The notes under the pieces are model-generated. The model worked only from the letters and a program-made list of their open reading frames with translations. It was not told the origin of the DNA and searched no databases. Of a DNA stretch of 64,000 nucleotides, positions 28,136 through 37,004 are shown piece after piece. Made by a program: the position numbers and the translations under genes. Origin of the DNA: Marinomonas sp. TW1 (GTDB taxonomy: Bacteria; Pseudomonadota; Gammaproteobacteria; Pseudomonadales; Marinomonadaceae). The stretch lies in contig NZ_JSEE01000002.1 of assembly GCF_001625355.1 (NCBI RefSeq), positions 124,001 through 188,000 of the forward strand, in the 5' to 3' direction. Each line of letters starts with the position of its first letter. The first letter of the stretch is position 1.

Positions 28136-28206
28136 TCAACCTCCTGAGCCTTTACTTTAATAGCCCTTATTTCTTTCAGTAGATCGACAATTTTTAAAAA
28201 ACTCAC
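28120..28206 (-). CDS. Possible 28-residue coupled small ORF
   Basis: A GTG at 28206 overlaps the stop of the ATP-grasp gene (GTGA), and the TGA stop at 28122-28120 overlaps the TTG of the next frame (TTGA). The peptide, with segments FLKIVDLLKEIRAI and KAQEVESLID, would be an amphipathic, coiled-coil-like helix. No homologue is known to me. The neat fit between neighbours suggests translational coupling, but a chance frame of this size is quite possible. Confidence 0.3.
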   Translation of the reverse strand: MSFLKIVDLLKEIRAIKVKAQEVESLID

Positions 28207-29246
28207 TTAACAAACTCCGTTTTTATCGTTTGATATAAAGTTTGGTAATAAGCTTCAGCCGCCAGCCACCTATTCACCAAGCTTAACTCTGGTAAGTCTT
28301 TATTCCTTTGGATTTTGTCCATTAATGAGGAGTCACCTTTACCACCAAAATGATGTTTCCCACCCCATGTAGGGTTTACTTCAAGAAATATGAGCTGTCC
28401 CTTTATACAAAAGAATTCGATCGCACCGACGTCAGTCTTCGTTGACTGAAAGGCTCTGATAATCATAGCCCGCTGCTCATCATCCGATAAAATCCCCTTC
28501 AGTCTGCCGTTGTACTTAACAAAACTGTCCCATAATGAAGCTTTAACATCCCTTGAATGTATAACTGGACTCTGACCAACGATGGCATACCCGCCGATTA
28601 CAGTCTGCCCAACCACATGGGCACGATAAACATGATATATGCCCTGATTATCTTGATTATTGATGGACTCCATTAGCAAGATTTTTGAATTGCTTACCCT
28701 GTTTGTAAGGCTTCTTAAGCGCAGTCGAAAAATAGCTTGAGAAATCTCTTTGCTTGAAGCTCCCTTATCAAAAAAATAAATACCTTTTCCAGAGTCCTCA
28801 TTGTTGGTTCTTACATAAACACCACCAAATGAGCCAATAAAATGAAGAGCTTGCTCGATGATTGTATGTTTATTCTGCCAGGGTGAGAATTCGATGAATT
28901 CAGGACAACGGACTGAGTTTTTCTTCCAGACTTTGTAGCATTCTGTTTTGTTAGACTGATACAAAAAGCCATCAATAGAATTCAACACGCAAGAGTATCG
29001 CTTAGCCTCTTCCTCCGCACGCGTAATACGTGTTAAAGCTCGGCTGTTGACCTGCTCCGGGTTTATACGAATAAAACTACAATCTGCTTGTGCGAAATCA
29101 TCAACTTTCTCCAATCCAGACTGACTTAGACCAATCTCTTCACCTTTACGAGCTCTTTCTAAGGTAAAGCCTCCTCGGAAAGAAGAAGCATCTTTATGTG
29201 AAGTTCCTTGTTTTCTACCAATGAAAGCGATTTTCGCCAACGCCAT
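28203..29246 (-). CDS. ATP-grasp-fold protein of unknown substrate
   Basis: A 347-residue protein whose second half looks like an ATP-grasp ligase: GGVYVRTNNEDSGKGIYFF (nucleotide-binding strand and glycine-rich loop, near 140-160), LLMESINN, HVYRAHVVGQTVIGGYAIVG, and the metal-binding end IEFFCIKGQLIFLEVNPTWGGKHH with Glu and Asn in the expected places. Such proteins form amide or ester bonds, and some modify surface glycans or peptides; the substrate here is unknown. It is followed by the small frame and the glycosyltransferase remnant on the same strand, hinting at a cell-surface role. GGAG lies 12 bases before the ATG. Confidence 0.7.
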   Translation of the reverse strand: MALAKIAFIGRKQGTSHKDASSFRGGFTLERARKGEEIGLSQSGLEKVDDFAQADCSFIRINPEQVNSRALTRITRAEEEAKRYSCVLNSIDGFLYQSNKTECYKVWKKNSVRCPEFIEFSPWQNKHTIIEQALHFIGSFGGVYVRTNNEDSGKGIYFFDKGASSKEISQAIFRLRLRSLTNRVSNSKILLMESINNQDNQGIYHVYRAHVVGQTVIGGYAIVGQSPVIHSRDVKASLWDSFVKYNGRLKGILSDDEQRAMIIRAFQSTKTDVGAIEFFCIKGQLIFLEVNPTWGGKHHFGGKGDSSLMDKIQRNKDLPELSLVNRWLAAEAYYQTLYQTIKTEFVK

Positions 29247-29888
29247 TATGTACTCTCCAGTGGGTACTGATATATGCTAGGAATGATATCATCGTTGGTA
29301 AAACAGATGCGACTATTCTTCAACGAAAAACCCTGGGTCGGATAAGCAAGGCGCAATCAGACTATAAAGGATAATTAAAGCGCAATTCGACATGAGTGTT
29401 TCACACCAAGTCTTTTGTTCTCTCCCTTTTAAAGAGAGGATTAGGGTGGGGTCACCATGAATCGTCAAAAAAACGTAAAGACCGGAATGTAAAGAAACGA
29501 GCTTTCGCAAACACTGTCATGCTTTTGTAAAAGCGATTGTTTCACCATGTAGACGAGGATTAATCTCGCTTTACGTCTTGTGCTTTGTGGAACCGTTCTC
29601 TAAATAAAAGAGAGATCTTTTGGAACTCAAACAAAGTGTGCAGGTGAAGGGGTCGCTTTGAAAGGGTGAAACACATAAAATTGGCTTAAGCAGCCAAGCT
29701 TATGTTAGAACACTATGTCACAAAAGAGCGGCGGATCTGATTTTGCAAAGCACAAGGCGTATATTGCACTTTCTGCTTTGTCGTCAACCTGTCAATCTAC
29801 TGGCACAAAAAGAACAGTATGAAATCGAGCTCCGCCTTTAAAGCTGACTCCACTCAGTAATAATTAATTAAACAATGGAACACTTTTT
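29247..29888. other. Gene-poor region with repeats and inverted sequences
   Basis: No convincing gene lies in these 640 bases between the ATP-grasp and FKBP genes. A C/G-rich dispersed repeat copy sits at 29417-29452. Two inverted 15-base segments (29573-29587 and 29746-29760, one mismatch) share CTTGTGCTTTG and its complement, and a second pair, GTGTTTCAC near 29395 and GTGAAACAC near 29665, lies in the same interval. This looks like a decayed small mobile element or a structured untranslated region. The promoter of the FKBP gene must lie near its right end. Confidence 0.5.
29417..29452. repeat. C/G-rich dispersed repeat copy
   Basis: TTCTCTCCCTTTTAAAGAGAGG followed by TTAGGGTGGGG (motifs quoted separately) matches the right-hand half of the repeat family at 23.5, 26.1, 34.2 and 53.9 kb, with a partly eroded palindrome. 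Confidence 0.7.
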
Positions 29889-30596
29889 ATGAAGAAAACT
29901 CTAATCGCGACCTTGATGATGTCCTCTGTTGCTTTTGCTCACGCAGATGGCCACAAAGACGCTAGCGCAGCCACTTTAGACTCCAAACAACAGAAATTAG
30001 GCTATAGCTTGGGCACCATGCTTGGTACGCGCATGTCACAAAGTTTCTCAGACTTAGATGTCAAAAGCTTCGTAGCTGGCTTTGAAGATGCGACAGCAGG
30101 AAAAGAGCTTCAAATGACAATGGAAGAAGTGACTCAAACCATCCAAGCTTACCAGCAAGCAGAAATGGAAAAAGAACAACTGGCTCAACAAAAAGTAGCC
30201 GAAGAAGCAAAAGCCGCATCGGAAGCTTGGTTAAAAGAAAAAGAAGCGGAAGATGGCGTACAGAAAACAGAGTCAGGTTTATTGTATAAAGTCATTACCA
30301 CTGGCAATGGTGAAAAACCAGCTGCAACCGATACCGTGAAAGTAGATTACGAAGGCACCCTAATGAATGGCTCCGTCTTTGACAGCTCTTACCAACGCGG
30401 CGAGCCAATTACTTTCCCACTAAACGGCGTGATCCCAGGCTGGACCGAAGGTCTACAGCTTATGCCAGTCGGTTCAAAATACGAACTGTACATCCCATCT
30501 GACCTAGCTTACGGCCCAGGTGGCACAGGCCCAATTCCACCAAACGCAGCACTTAAGTTTGTGGTTGAATTGCATGGTATTGAGAAGGCTAAGTAA
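29889..30596 (+). CDS. FKBP-type peptidyl-prolyl isomerase, periplasmic (FkpA/Mip-like)
   Basis: A 235-residue secreted proline isomerase. It has a signal peptide (about residues 1-20, cleavage near AHA), an N-terminal helical dimerisation region (LGYSLGTMLGTRMSQS, then a long Gln/Glu/Ala-rich helix around 75-120), and a C-terminal FKBP domain from about residue 130 (VKVDYEGTLMNGSVFDSSYQR, GVIPGWTEGLQLMPVGSKYELYIPSDLAYG, all in family order). It should assist folding of envelope proteins. Length and layout match FkpA/Mip. A strong terminator follows. Confidence 0.93.
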   Translation: MKKTLIATLMMSSVAFAHADGHKDASAATLDSKQQKLGYSLGTMLGTRMSQSFSDLDVKSFVAGFEDATAGKELQMTMEEVTQTIQAYQQAEMEKEQLAQQKVAEEAKAASEAWLKEKEAEDGVQKTESGLLYKVITTGNGEKPAATDTVKVDYEGTLMNGSVFDSSYQRGEPITFPLNGVIPGWTEGLQLMPVGSKYELYIPSDLAYGPGGTGPIPPNAALKFVVELHGIEKAK

Positions 30597-30637
30597 AATC
30601 CAAAGACTTTTATCCAAAGTCTACGGAGACTAAAAAA

Positions 30638-30667
30638 CCGCTGATTGAGTCAATCAGCGGCTTTTTT
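30638..30667. terminator. Bidirectional terminator after the FKBP gene
   Basis: A 10-bp perfect GC-rich stem (30638-30647 with 30651-30660, loop AGT) is preceded by six A and followed by six T. It ends the FKBP gene and also the convergent O-antigen ligase gene. Confidence 0.92.
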
Positions 30668-30695
30668 CAGATCACAAAAGTATTTTTACGTAAAA

Positions 30696-31946
30696 CTAAT
30701 CCACAGTTGCTTTCTCAAATTCTTCGCGCTCTGCCCAACGTACAGCCGCCCAAAAATAAATAATCGGAAAGGCGTACATCATCACACCAATATTATGGCT
30801 AAACATAGATTGGGTTAAAGCAAAATCCATATAACACATTGGAATTAGAGCCCCCGCCATTGCGTAAGAACGAATATCCCAATTATTTTCATAGGCCTTC
30901 ATTTTATTGAGAAATAACTTAAGTGGCAGCAAATATAAGGTCATTAGCATTATAAAACCAAATATACCAGTTAACCCTAGTGCGTTAAGGTATTCATTAT
31001 GAGCGTGACTAAACCTAATTGCTTCAGGGATAATCATACCTTGCTCAGCAAGTTCTCTCTTAAAATCATAGCTCGCATACTCACCTACTCCGAAAAAAGG
31101 GGAGTTTTTAAACATTTCAACCGAAGCTTTCCACATTTCGAACCTCAAACCAACAGAAGTATTTTTGTTTTCACCAGAGACATAATGAGAAATATTATTA
31201 GCAGCAGACAAAATTCGGTTTTGAATACCAGTTTGAGGAATACTAATCGCAGTTGCTATCAATCCTAGAGTTATAAAAAAAGTTATTATTATTTTCTTTT
31301 TGCCAATTAAATCTCGGCCATTCCATAGTATAAAAAAACAAATAAGAGGTAATGCGACCCAACCACCACGTGTACCCGACAGTATGGAAGCAATGATACC
31401 TCCTATACCACCAAATAATGCCACCCCCCCCCATAAATAATTACGCCTTTTAAAAAAATAAAAAAATCCAGTAAAAGACATCATTCCCATTAACATAGAG
31501 ATATTACCGAACATTATTGGGTTCTCACTACCATGAGCACGAGATATACCTAAAAAAATCTTTTCATATATAGCTAGAAATGAAGCACTCATAGCACCAA
31601 AAATGACACCATACCAAAGCCAATTAATATTACCTTTCACTTTCAAAATTAAAATCAATACAGGAATAGCTAGAATAAATCTAGAAGGCCTATCTAATTC
31701 CCTAACATGCCAACCGTCGAGATAAACCGAAAAAAATGCATAAATTGCATAACTTAAAAACACTAAAATTATTCTTTTATCTTGCCAAGAAATTATTATT
31801 TCATTATTTTTAAAAAATAAAATAGAAACTGTTGAAATAAAAACCAACGACGATCCAATATTATATCCAGACGGAAAAGATAAAGAAATTGCAAAGGTTA
31901 GCGCTAAAAAAAACCAAACTAGACGACCCCAAAAAAAATCCAGCAT
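30696..31946 (-). CDS. O-antigen ligase / polymerase family membrane protein (contains a G9 tract)
   Basis: A 416-residue polytopic membrane protein with about ten helices. The signature of the O-antigen ligase/Wzy_C family is present: GTRGGWVALPL in the middle and FSHAHNEYLNALG near residue 310, in the large periplasmic loop. It could join O-antigen to lipid A core, or polymerise it. It carries nine consecutive G in the coding strand at 31424-31432 (codons for WGGV near residues 171-174); a one-base change would truncate it near mid-protein. It lies apart from the main operon and next to a broken manC copy. Its exact role (ligase or polymerase) is open. Confidence 0.83.
   Translation of the reverse strand: MLDFFWGRLVWFFLALTFAISLSFPSGYNIGSSLVFISTVSILFFKNNEIIISWQDKRIILVFLSYAIYAFFSVYLDGWHVRELDRPSRFILAIPVLILILKVKGNINWLWYGVIFGAMSASFLAIYEKIFLGISRAHGSENPIMFGNISMLMGMMSFTGFFYFFKRRNYLWGGVALFGGIGGIIASILSGTRGGWVALPLICFFILWNGRDLIGKKKIIITFFITLGLIATAISIPQTGIQNRILSAANNISHYVSGENKNTSVGLRFEMWKASVEMFKNSPFFGVGEYASYDFKRELAEQGMIIPEAIRFSHAHNEYLNALGLTGIFGFIMLMTLYLLPLKLFLNKMKAYENNWDIRSYAMAGALIPMCYMDFALTQSMFSHNIGVMMYAFPIIYFWAAVRWAEREEFEKATVD
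31424..31432 (-). repeat. Nine-base G tract inside the O-antigen ligase gene
   Basis: Nine C on the plus strand, read as G9 in the coding direction. The frame is intact at this length. Confidence 0.95.
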
Positions 31947-32165
31947 TAAAAATCCAATTAAATACGTAATAATTAAGTTAAAATAAACCTATATAAATAA
32001 TATCTTTCCGTTCACTGAAAATGAAATGGAAATTTCATTTTCAGCATATATTACAACATAGAACATCTAAAATATCATCATACTTTTTTAATACTATCCG
32101 TAGAAGCGATTCCCCCCTTTCCACTTTGGTAGTGTCTCAACCTTGTGTTTTTTTGCACAAAAAAT

Positions 32166-33069
32166 TCACAGTTCGCAACCCTCTGGTCTAATACGCTTCA
32201 CAATTCTTTTAACGTCCTGCGCTTGGTTTTTATCCATTACCAAAACAGCATCCGCCGTTTCGACAATGACCAAGTCCTTAACGCCCACAGCCACCACCAA
32301 ACGAGACTCAGAGCGAATGAGGCAATTGCTAGCCCCTTCCGCCATTACATCGCCTAACAGTACATTTTGATCTTCGTCTTTATCGGCATAATCGTATAAA
32401 GCATCCCAAGCACCGATGTCACTCCAGTCACCCACATAAGGTACCACTTTTGCTTTAGAGGTGTGCTCCATTACAGCAAAATCAATGGACTCTTCAGGAC
32501 ACTGTGAAAACAGTTCAGCATCAAATCGCACAAAATCCATGTCTTCATTGCGATTTTCATAGGCCGCGATGACAGCATCAGCAATGTCTTTTCTAAATGT
32601 AGCCATAGCCAGTTTCTGGACGAGTTGGCTGCACACCAAAGGTCACTAGAGCATCCTGCTTAGCAAGCTCTACGGCTTTTAAGATGCTCGTTTCAAAAGC
32701 AACAAGATCACGAATCACATGATCGGCAGGTAAAACCAACATAAGGGCATCAGCACCGTATGCTTGTTTCACTTCCAATGCCGCTAACGCAATGGCTGGT
32801 GCTGTATTACGGCCTTCTGGCTCCAGAACAATGCTTGAGTTTTTCACACCGATGGATTGTAACTGTTGTGCGATAAGAAATCGGTGATCCTCATTACACA
32901 CCACAATAGGATCAGCCACATCAAGAGAAACGGTACGAAGAAGAATTTGCTGCAGAAGACTAAATTCCTGATCGGTCAGAGGCAAGCATTGTTTAGGGAA
33001 GTGCTCACGAGAAAGCGGCCAAAGGCGATGACCTACCCCACCAGCAAGAATTATAGGAATAATGTTCAC
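32166..33069 (-). pseudogene. manC: Truncated, internally deleted manC copy
   Basis: This is a degenerate duplicate of the intact manC at 50.6-52.0 kb, with long near-identical stretches. Its N-terminal part runs from the start to RPETGYGYI, then the frame breaks. Comparison with the full copy shows 149 bp missing (full-copy positions about 51375-51523), with a three-base ATG shared at both ends; 149 is not a multiple of three. The remainder, FRKDIADAVIAAYENRNEDM onward, is in another frame and stops after RIVKRI, so the whole C-terminal mannose-6-phosphate isomerase (cupin) domain is absent. It cannot make a functional bifunctional enzyme. Confidence 0.92.
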
Positions 33070-33236
33070 ACACAGGCTCTTCGTTGCATTGGAATAGTCT
33101 AAAGATAGCCGCTAAGTCTATCAAAACCAAACAACAAGGCATATATGGAAGTGCAGAACTAGCAGATGAAAAGACTACTCTTCTTTAAAAACATCGCACA
33201 AAAACCATGTTATGCTGATCACAACCTTCAGGATGA

Positions 33237-34144
33237 CGGCTGTTCAGACGGCAAGAAGAGAAATATATCGATGTTATTTTTCATTTCGATGGCACGGATA
33301 ACAGTCCAAACGACGCCTACTCATCAGAACACAGCATAAGCAGCATCACCAACGTATTAAAATCTCACTTACTTAGGCGGCCACATAACACACAAAAGAG
33401 ATACCACGCCAATACATTCATGCCATCGAAGCTTTTACTACCCTGGTATCGGCACTTATGGACATTGGCTAGAACAAAATTTGAACGCCGCCTTTGCTAT
33501 TGAATCTGGTCACATTGCTCACATTTTAGACCACGCCTTGAATGATTTTAAAGAACACTACCAACAATCCACTCAACAGATAGTGTTAATAGGCTTCAGT
33601 CGCGGAGCGGCATTAGCAAGGCGTTTCGCCACCTTGATTACACCTAGTCGCGCTGGATGAGCAACGTATCGCCTTTCGGCCAACCCTAATGAACCAAGAT
33701 GGTCGTGTATTAGAAATTTGGTTAGCGGGAGTACATTCAGACATTGGTGGTGGCTATCGCAAAGATGGCATAGGCGATTTGGCCTTACGTATTTTAATTG
33801 ACTGGGTCGAACAACAAACCCAGCAACCTTGTTACCAAGCTCCACGTCTAATGCCGATTCAGGAAGACATTTGGCAACCTTTACTCACAGTCAAACCCAA
33901 CCATTTAGACAAAATACATTACCAAGAGCGCTTAAACATATGGCGCAACCTAACCCTCGCACCAAGACATTGCTGTGTTTTACAACACGACCAACCTAAC
34001 CCCAAATTATCACCCAAATGGCACCAGAGCGTCACCCAACGCATTCAAAGTAACCTTGGCTACTTTCCCCTCGCGCATTGCCCTTTTGGTGATCAATACC
34101 TGCTCCTTTATGTCGTTAAAGAGGAAGTTGGCTTATATATGTGA
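33237..34144 (+). pseudogene. Broken DUF2235 (Tle1-like phospholipase/hydrolase) gene
   Basis: Fragments of one DUF2235 protein lie in three different frames. The first (33237 on) carries YIDVIFHFDGTDNSPNDAY, the usual N-terminal FDGT motif. The second (about 33436-33660) has YYPGIGTYG and the nucleophile motif GFSRGAALARRFA, ending in TGA. The third (about 33653-34144) has DEQRIAFRPTL and EIWLAGVHSDIGGGYR with the catalytic His/Asp region. Between fragments two and three the segment expected around DTVA is missing. This family includes type VI secretion phospholipase effectors, but no secretion genes are visible here. Confidence 0.82.
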
Positions 34145-34152
34145 AGTCTTAG

Positions 34153-34196
34153 TCCCCTCCCCTTATGTCTTTGAAGGGGAGGGTTAGGGAGGGGTT
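34153..34196. repeat. C/G-rich dispersed repeat copy
   Basis: CCCCTCCCCTTATG and TTGAAGGGGAGGG followed by TTAGGGAGGGG form one copy of the palindrome family just past the DUF2235 remnant. Confidence 0.8.
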
Positions 34197-34284
34197 CCGC
34201 TCTTTCAATGGGACAACCTTTGAATCTTAGGCTTGCTGATCTAATGCTTTTCTAGCATTCCATACTAAATCGTCTCTTCGAAGG

Positions 34285-34347
34285 GGAAGTTGGCTTGTAT
34301 ATGTGCAGTCTTAGTCTCCCCTTACTAAGGGTGGCTGGGAGGGGGTT
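34285..34347. repeat. Duplicate of the DUF2235 3' end plus repeat half
   Basis: About 40 bases at 34285-34324 repeat 34123-34164 with few changes (both read GGAAGTTGGCTT then TATATGTG then AGTCTTAGTC). The first copy is the end of the DUF2235 remnant; the second is followed by another C/G-rich half-palindrome. The rest of the 330-bp gap before galE shows no gene. Confidence 0.7.
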
Positions 34348-34477
34348 TTAGAAATAGAAAATAACATCACTATCTGCTCCTACATCCGAGGGACGTTTTA
34401 CAGATAGAAATAACACCACCACCTTCAGACCCATAATCAAAACGTGCTACCATTCATTGATTAAAAAGGAGTGCAAG

Positions 34478-35497
34478 ATGCAAACAATATTAGTGACAGG
34501 CGGCGCTGGTTACATAGGCAGCCACACTTGTGTGGAGCTACTAGAAAAAAACTATGAAGTGATCGTGATAGATAACTTGATCAACTCAAGTAAAGAATCT
34601 CTAAACCGAGTAAAAAAAATCACAGGGAAAAGTATTACCTTTTATGAAAAAGACATTCTTGATAAAGACGCACTAGATAAGATATTCAACGATCATAAGA
34701 TAGATGCGGTTATTCATTTTGCAGGTCTAAAAGCAGTAGGTGAATCCACTCAAATTCCCCTTACCTACTATCATAATAACCTCACCGGTACATTAATATT
34801 ACTACAAGCCATGCAGCAGGCGAGTGTCTTCAATTTGGTATTTAGCTCATCCGCCACAGTGTATGGTGAAGTGAACCAAGCTCCATATACCGAAGATATG
34901 CCACTTTCAGCAACTAACCCCTATGGCTTAACCAAAGTCATGATCGAACAATTTTTGCAGGATACTTACGAGTCACATAATTATTGGAATATTTCCATAT
35001 TGCGTTACTTTAACCCAGTAGGAGCACATAAAAGTGGCTTAATTGGAGAAGACCCAAACGGCATTCCAAATAATCTTATGCCATACGTTTCCCAAGTGGC
35101 CGTTGGCAAATTAAAGCAACTAAAAGTATTTGGTGGCGACTACCCTACAATAGATGGCACAGGTGTCCGCGACTATATTCATGTAACTGATTTGGCCCTT
35201 GGACATATCAAAGCGCTAGAAAAGATCGCCAGCCAGACGCAAACATCAATCGAAGCTTACAACTTAGGCACAGGAAATGGCTCAAGTGTTTTAGAGGTGG
35301 TAAATGCATTTAAAGAGGCAAGCAGCAAGGATATACCTTATGACATTGTAGACAGACGACCTGGAGATCTTGCTATCGCTTACGCCAATGCAGGCAAAGC
35401 AAAAGCTCAGCTAGGCTGGGAAGCAAACCAGACATTAAAAGACATGTGTCAAGATACCTGGAACTGGCAAACTAACAATCCTAATGGTTACAGATGA
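34478..35497 (+). CDS. galE: UDP-glucose 4-epimerase, second copy
   Basis: A 339-residue GalE paralogue. The NAD motif [10 protein letters not shown] lies at 7-16, with [11 protein letters not shown] and YGLTK catalytic motifs, and the end [15 protein letters not shown] as in the first copy. The ATG at 34478 has AAGGAG seven bases upstream; a TTG seven codons earlier is not used. It is more AT-rich than the copy at 23.5 kb and lies in the opposite direction, suggesting that it arrived with the polysaccharide genes. It would supply UDP-galactose (or UDP-GalNAc) for the surface glycan. Confidence 0.95.
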   Translation: MQTILVTGGAGYIGSHTCVELLEKNYEVIVIDNLINSSKESLNRVKKITGKSITFYEKDILDKDALDKIFNDHKIDAVIHFAGLKAVGESTQIPLTYYHNNLTGTLILLQAMQQASVFNLVFSSSATVYGEVNQAPYTEDMPLSATNPYGLTKVMIEQFLQDTYESHNYWNISILRYFNPVGAHKSGLIGEDPNGIPNNLMPYVSQVAVGKLKQLKVFGGDYPTIDGTGVRDYIHVTDLALGHIKALEKIASQTQTSIEAYNLGTGNGSSVLEVVNAFKEASSKDIPYDIVDRRPGDLAIAYANAGKAKAQLGWEANQTLKDMCQDTWNWQTNNPNGYR

Positions 35498-35514
35498 ATT
35501 TAACACTTAAGTTA

Positions 35515-35556
35515 ATGAGTATTTGAGTTGAGAGACATCTCACCTCAAATACTCAT
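35515..35556. terminator. Bidirectional terminator between galE and the WcaJ-type gene
   Basis: A perfect 13-bp stem (35515-35527 with 35544-35556) and a 16-base loop lie between two convergent genes. On the plus strand it is followed by GAAAAAA, on the minus strand by TTAACTTAAG. Confidence 0.8.
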
Positions 35557-35564
35557 AGAAAAAA

Positions 35565-36887
35565 TTACCAGCCTTTCTTACCAATGATAACACCAACAGT
35601 ACGTATTAAGGTTTCTATCTCAAGCCAGATAGTCCAGTGCTTAATGTAATATAAGTCATACATTAGTTTTTGGCGAGCATCTTCAGTATTAGCGCCATAA
35701 GGGTAAAGCACTTGAGCCCACCCTGTAATACCAGGACTAACCAAATGACGCTCATTATAGTAAGGAATCTCTTCTTCAAGTTGATCTGCGAACACTTTTC
35801 GCTCTGGACGGGGTCCAACAAAATGTAGATCACCTTTGATCACGTTCCATAATTGCGGTAATTCATCGATACGAGTCTTACGCATGAAAGCACCAAATTC
35901 ATAAGCACGAGGGTCATCCTTAGAAGCAAACTGAGCACCATGCTTTTCAGCATCAACATGCATAGAACGGAATTTATAAATTATTCTTTCGTTACCGCCG
36001 CATGCAACTCTGGCTTGAGAGAAAATAATTGGGCCTGGTGATTCTTTTCGTATCTTGATTGTAGCCCATAGCATAACAGGGGAGGTAAGAAGCCCTAAAC
36101 TTAATGCACAAATCAAATCGGTTAAACGCTTAAGCAGTAAATCCTTTTTACTAAAAGACCTAATACGAGAAAGGTAACTCAGATCCATACTTTCATATGG
36201 AATAAAGCATTTTCGTAAGAAAATTTCCATAAAATTTGGCAGACTAAGCAACTTAACACCATCAAGCTCAAGCTTAGTCAATTCTTTAATCAATTTATTA
36301 TTTGCTGTGTCAGACAAATTCATCAATAAATAGTCAGCAGAAAATTTAGCAACTTTATTTTTTAAATCCGTTGGATCAATAGAATTCAACATAATTAAAG
36401 AAATTTTCTGACGTTCTAGCCTAGATATTTCAAAGTCAGTAAATTCGTAACCATTACCTAACACAACTACAGTCGTACAATTTTTATCAAAGCTACGGTT
36501 TATTACTTGTTTTACAAGAAATATGAATACAGGGGTTAAGATCACCCAAACAATGACTATAGAACGAGACTGATCCAGAACGGCAAGATTAAAGTAGGAA
36601 ATAAACATTAGCAACAACACGTTAAAGGCCCATGTTTTAAAGACAATCTCAATTTTCTTAGCAATCGAACGGTCTGCAAAGCGGCTGTAGCCCCCTAAAA
36701 GCTGTGTAAAAACTATAAACAGCAAACCAGCCATACATCCTAACCAAGTATAAGGCTCTTTCCAAGACTGATCGCTTAGTAGAAAATGCGCCGTTACCAA
36801 CATCAAAAAAGGAACGCAAAAATCAACTAGACGGTACGTCCATAACACACGCATTGATTGGTAGCGAGGAATGTCTTTTTCTATCAC
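35565..36887 (-). CDS. Undecaprenyl-phosphate hexose-1-phosphate transferase (WcaJ-type initiating enzyme)
   Basis: A 440-residue polyisoprenyl-phosphate hexose-1-phosphate transferase that starts repeat-unit assembly by moving a sugar phosphate (glucose or galactose) onto undecaprenyl phosphate. It has four N-terminal membrane helices (about 15-135), a degenerate Rossmann-like middle (VVVLGNGYEF), a fifth helix near 255-275 and the C-terminal catalytic domain: IIYKFRSMHVDAE, RKTRIDELPQLWNVIKG, FVGPRPER and SPGITGWAQV. The open frame begins with GTG at 36887; an ATG 11 codons in is an alternative. It is the last gene of the large minus-strand cluster. Confidence 0.92.
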   Translation of the reverse strand: MIEKDIPRYQSMRVLWTYRLVDFCVPFLMLVTAHFLLSDQSWKEPYTWLGCMAGLLFIVFTQLLGGYSRFADRSIAKKIEIVFKTWAFNVLLLMFISYFNLAVLDQSRSIVIVWVILTPVFIFLVKQVINRSFDKNCTTVVVLGNGYEFTDFEISRLERQKISLIMLNSIDPTDLKNKVAKFSADYLLMNLSDTANNKLIKELTKLELDGVKLLSLPNFMEIFLRKCFIPYESMDLSYLSRIRSFSKKDLLLKRLTDLICALSLGLLTSPVMLWATIKIRKESPGPIIFSQARVACGGNERIIYKFRSMHVDAEKHGAQFASKDDPRAYEFGAFMRKTRIDELPQLWNVIKGDLHFVGPRPERKVFADQLEEEIPYYNERHLVSPGITGWAQVLYPYGANTEDARQKLMYDLYYIKHWTIWLEIETLIRTVGVIIGKKGW

Positions 36888-37004
36888 GCGGAACCTACTT
36901 TAATAACCATTAAATTAAGCATTATGCAATCTTATCATCAAAGCAATGCTACGTATATTTCACAAATAATTTTATTTGCATTTCAATACTAGTTAAGACA
37001 GTTT

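Noticed and set aside
29313..29510. 65-residue minus-strand frame
   Set aside because: It runs through a dispersed repeat copy; no binding site or family similarity.
32166..32639. Independent small nucleotidyltransferase gene
   Set aside because: It is the out-of-frame second half of the degenerate manC copy.
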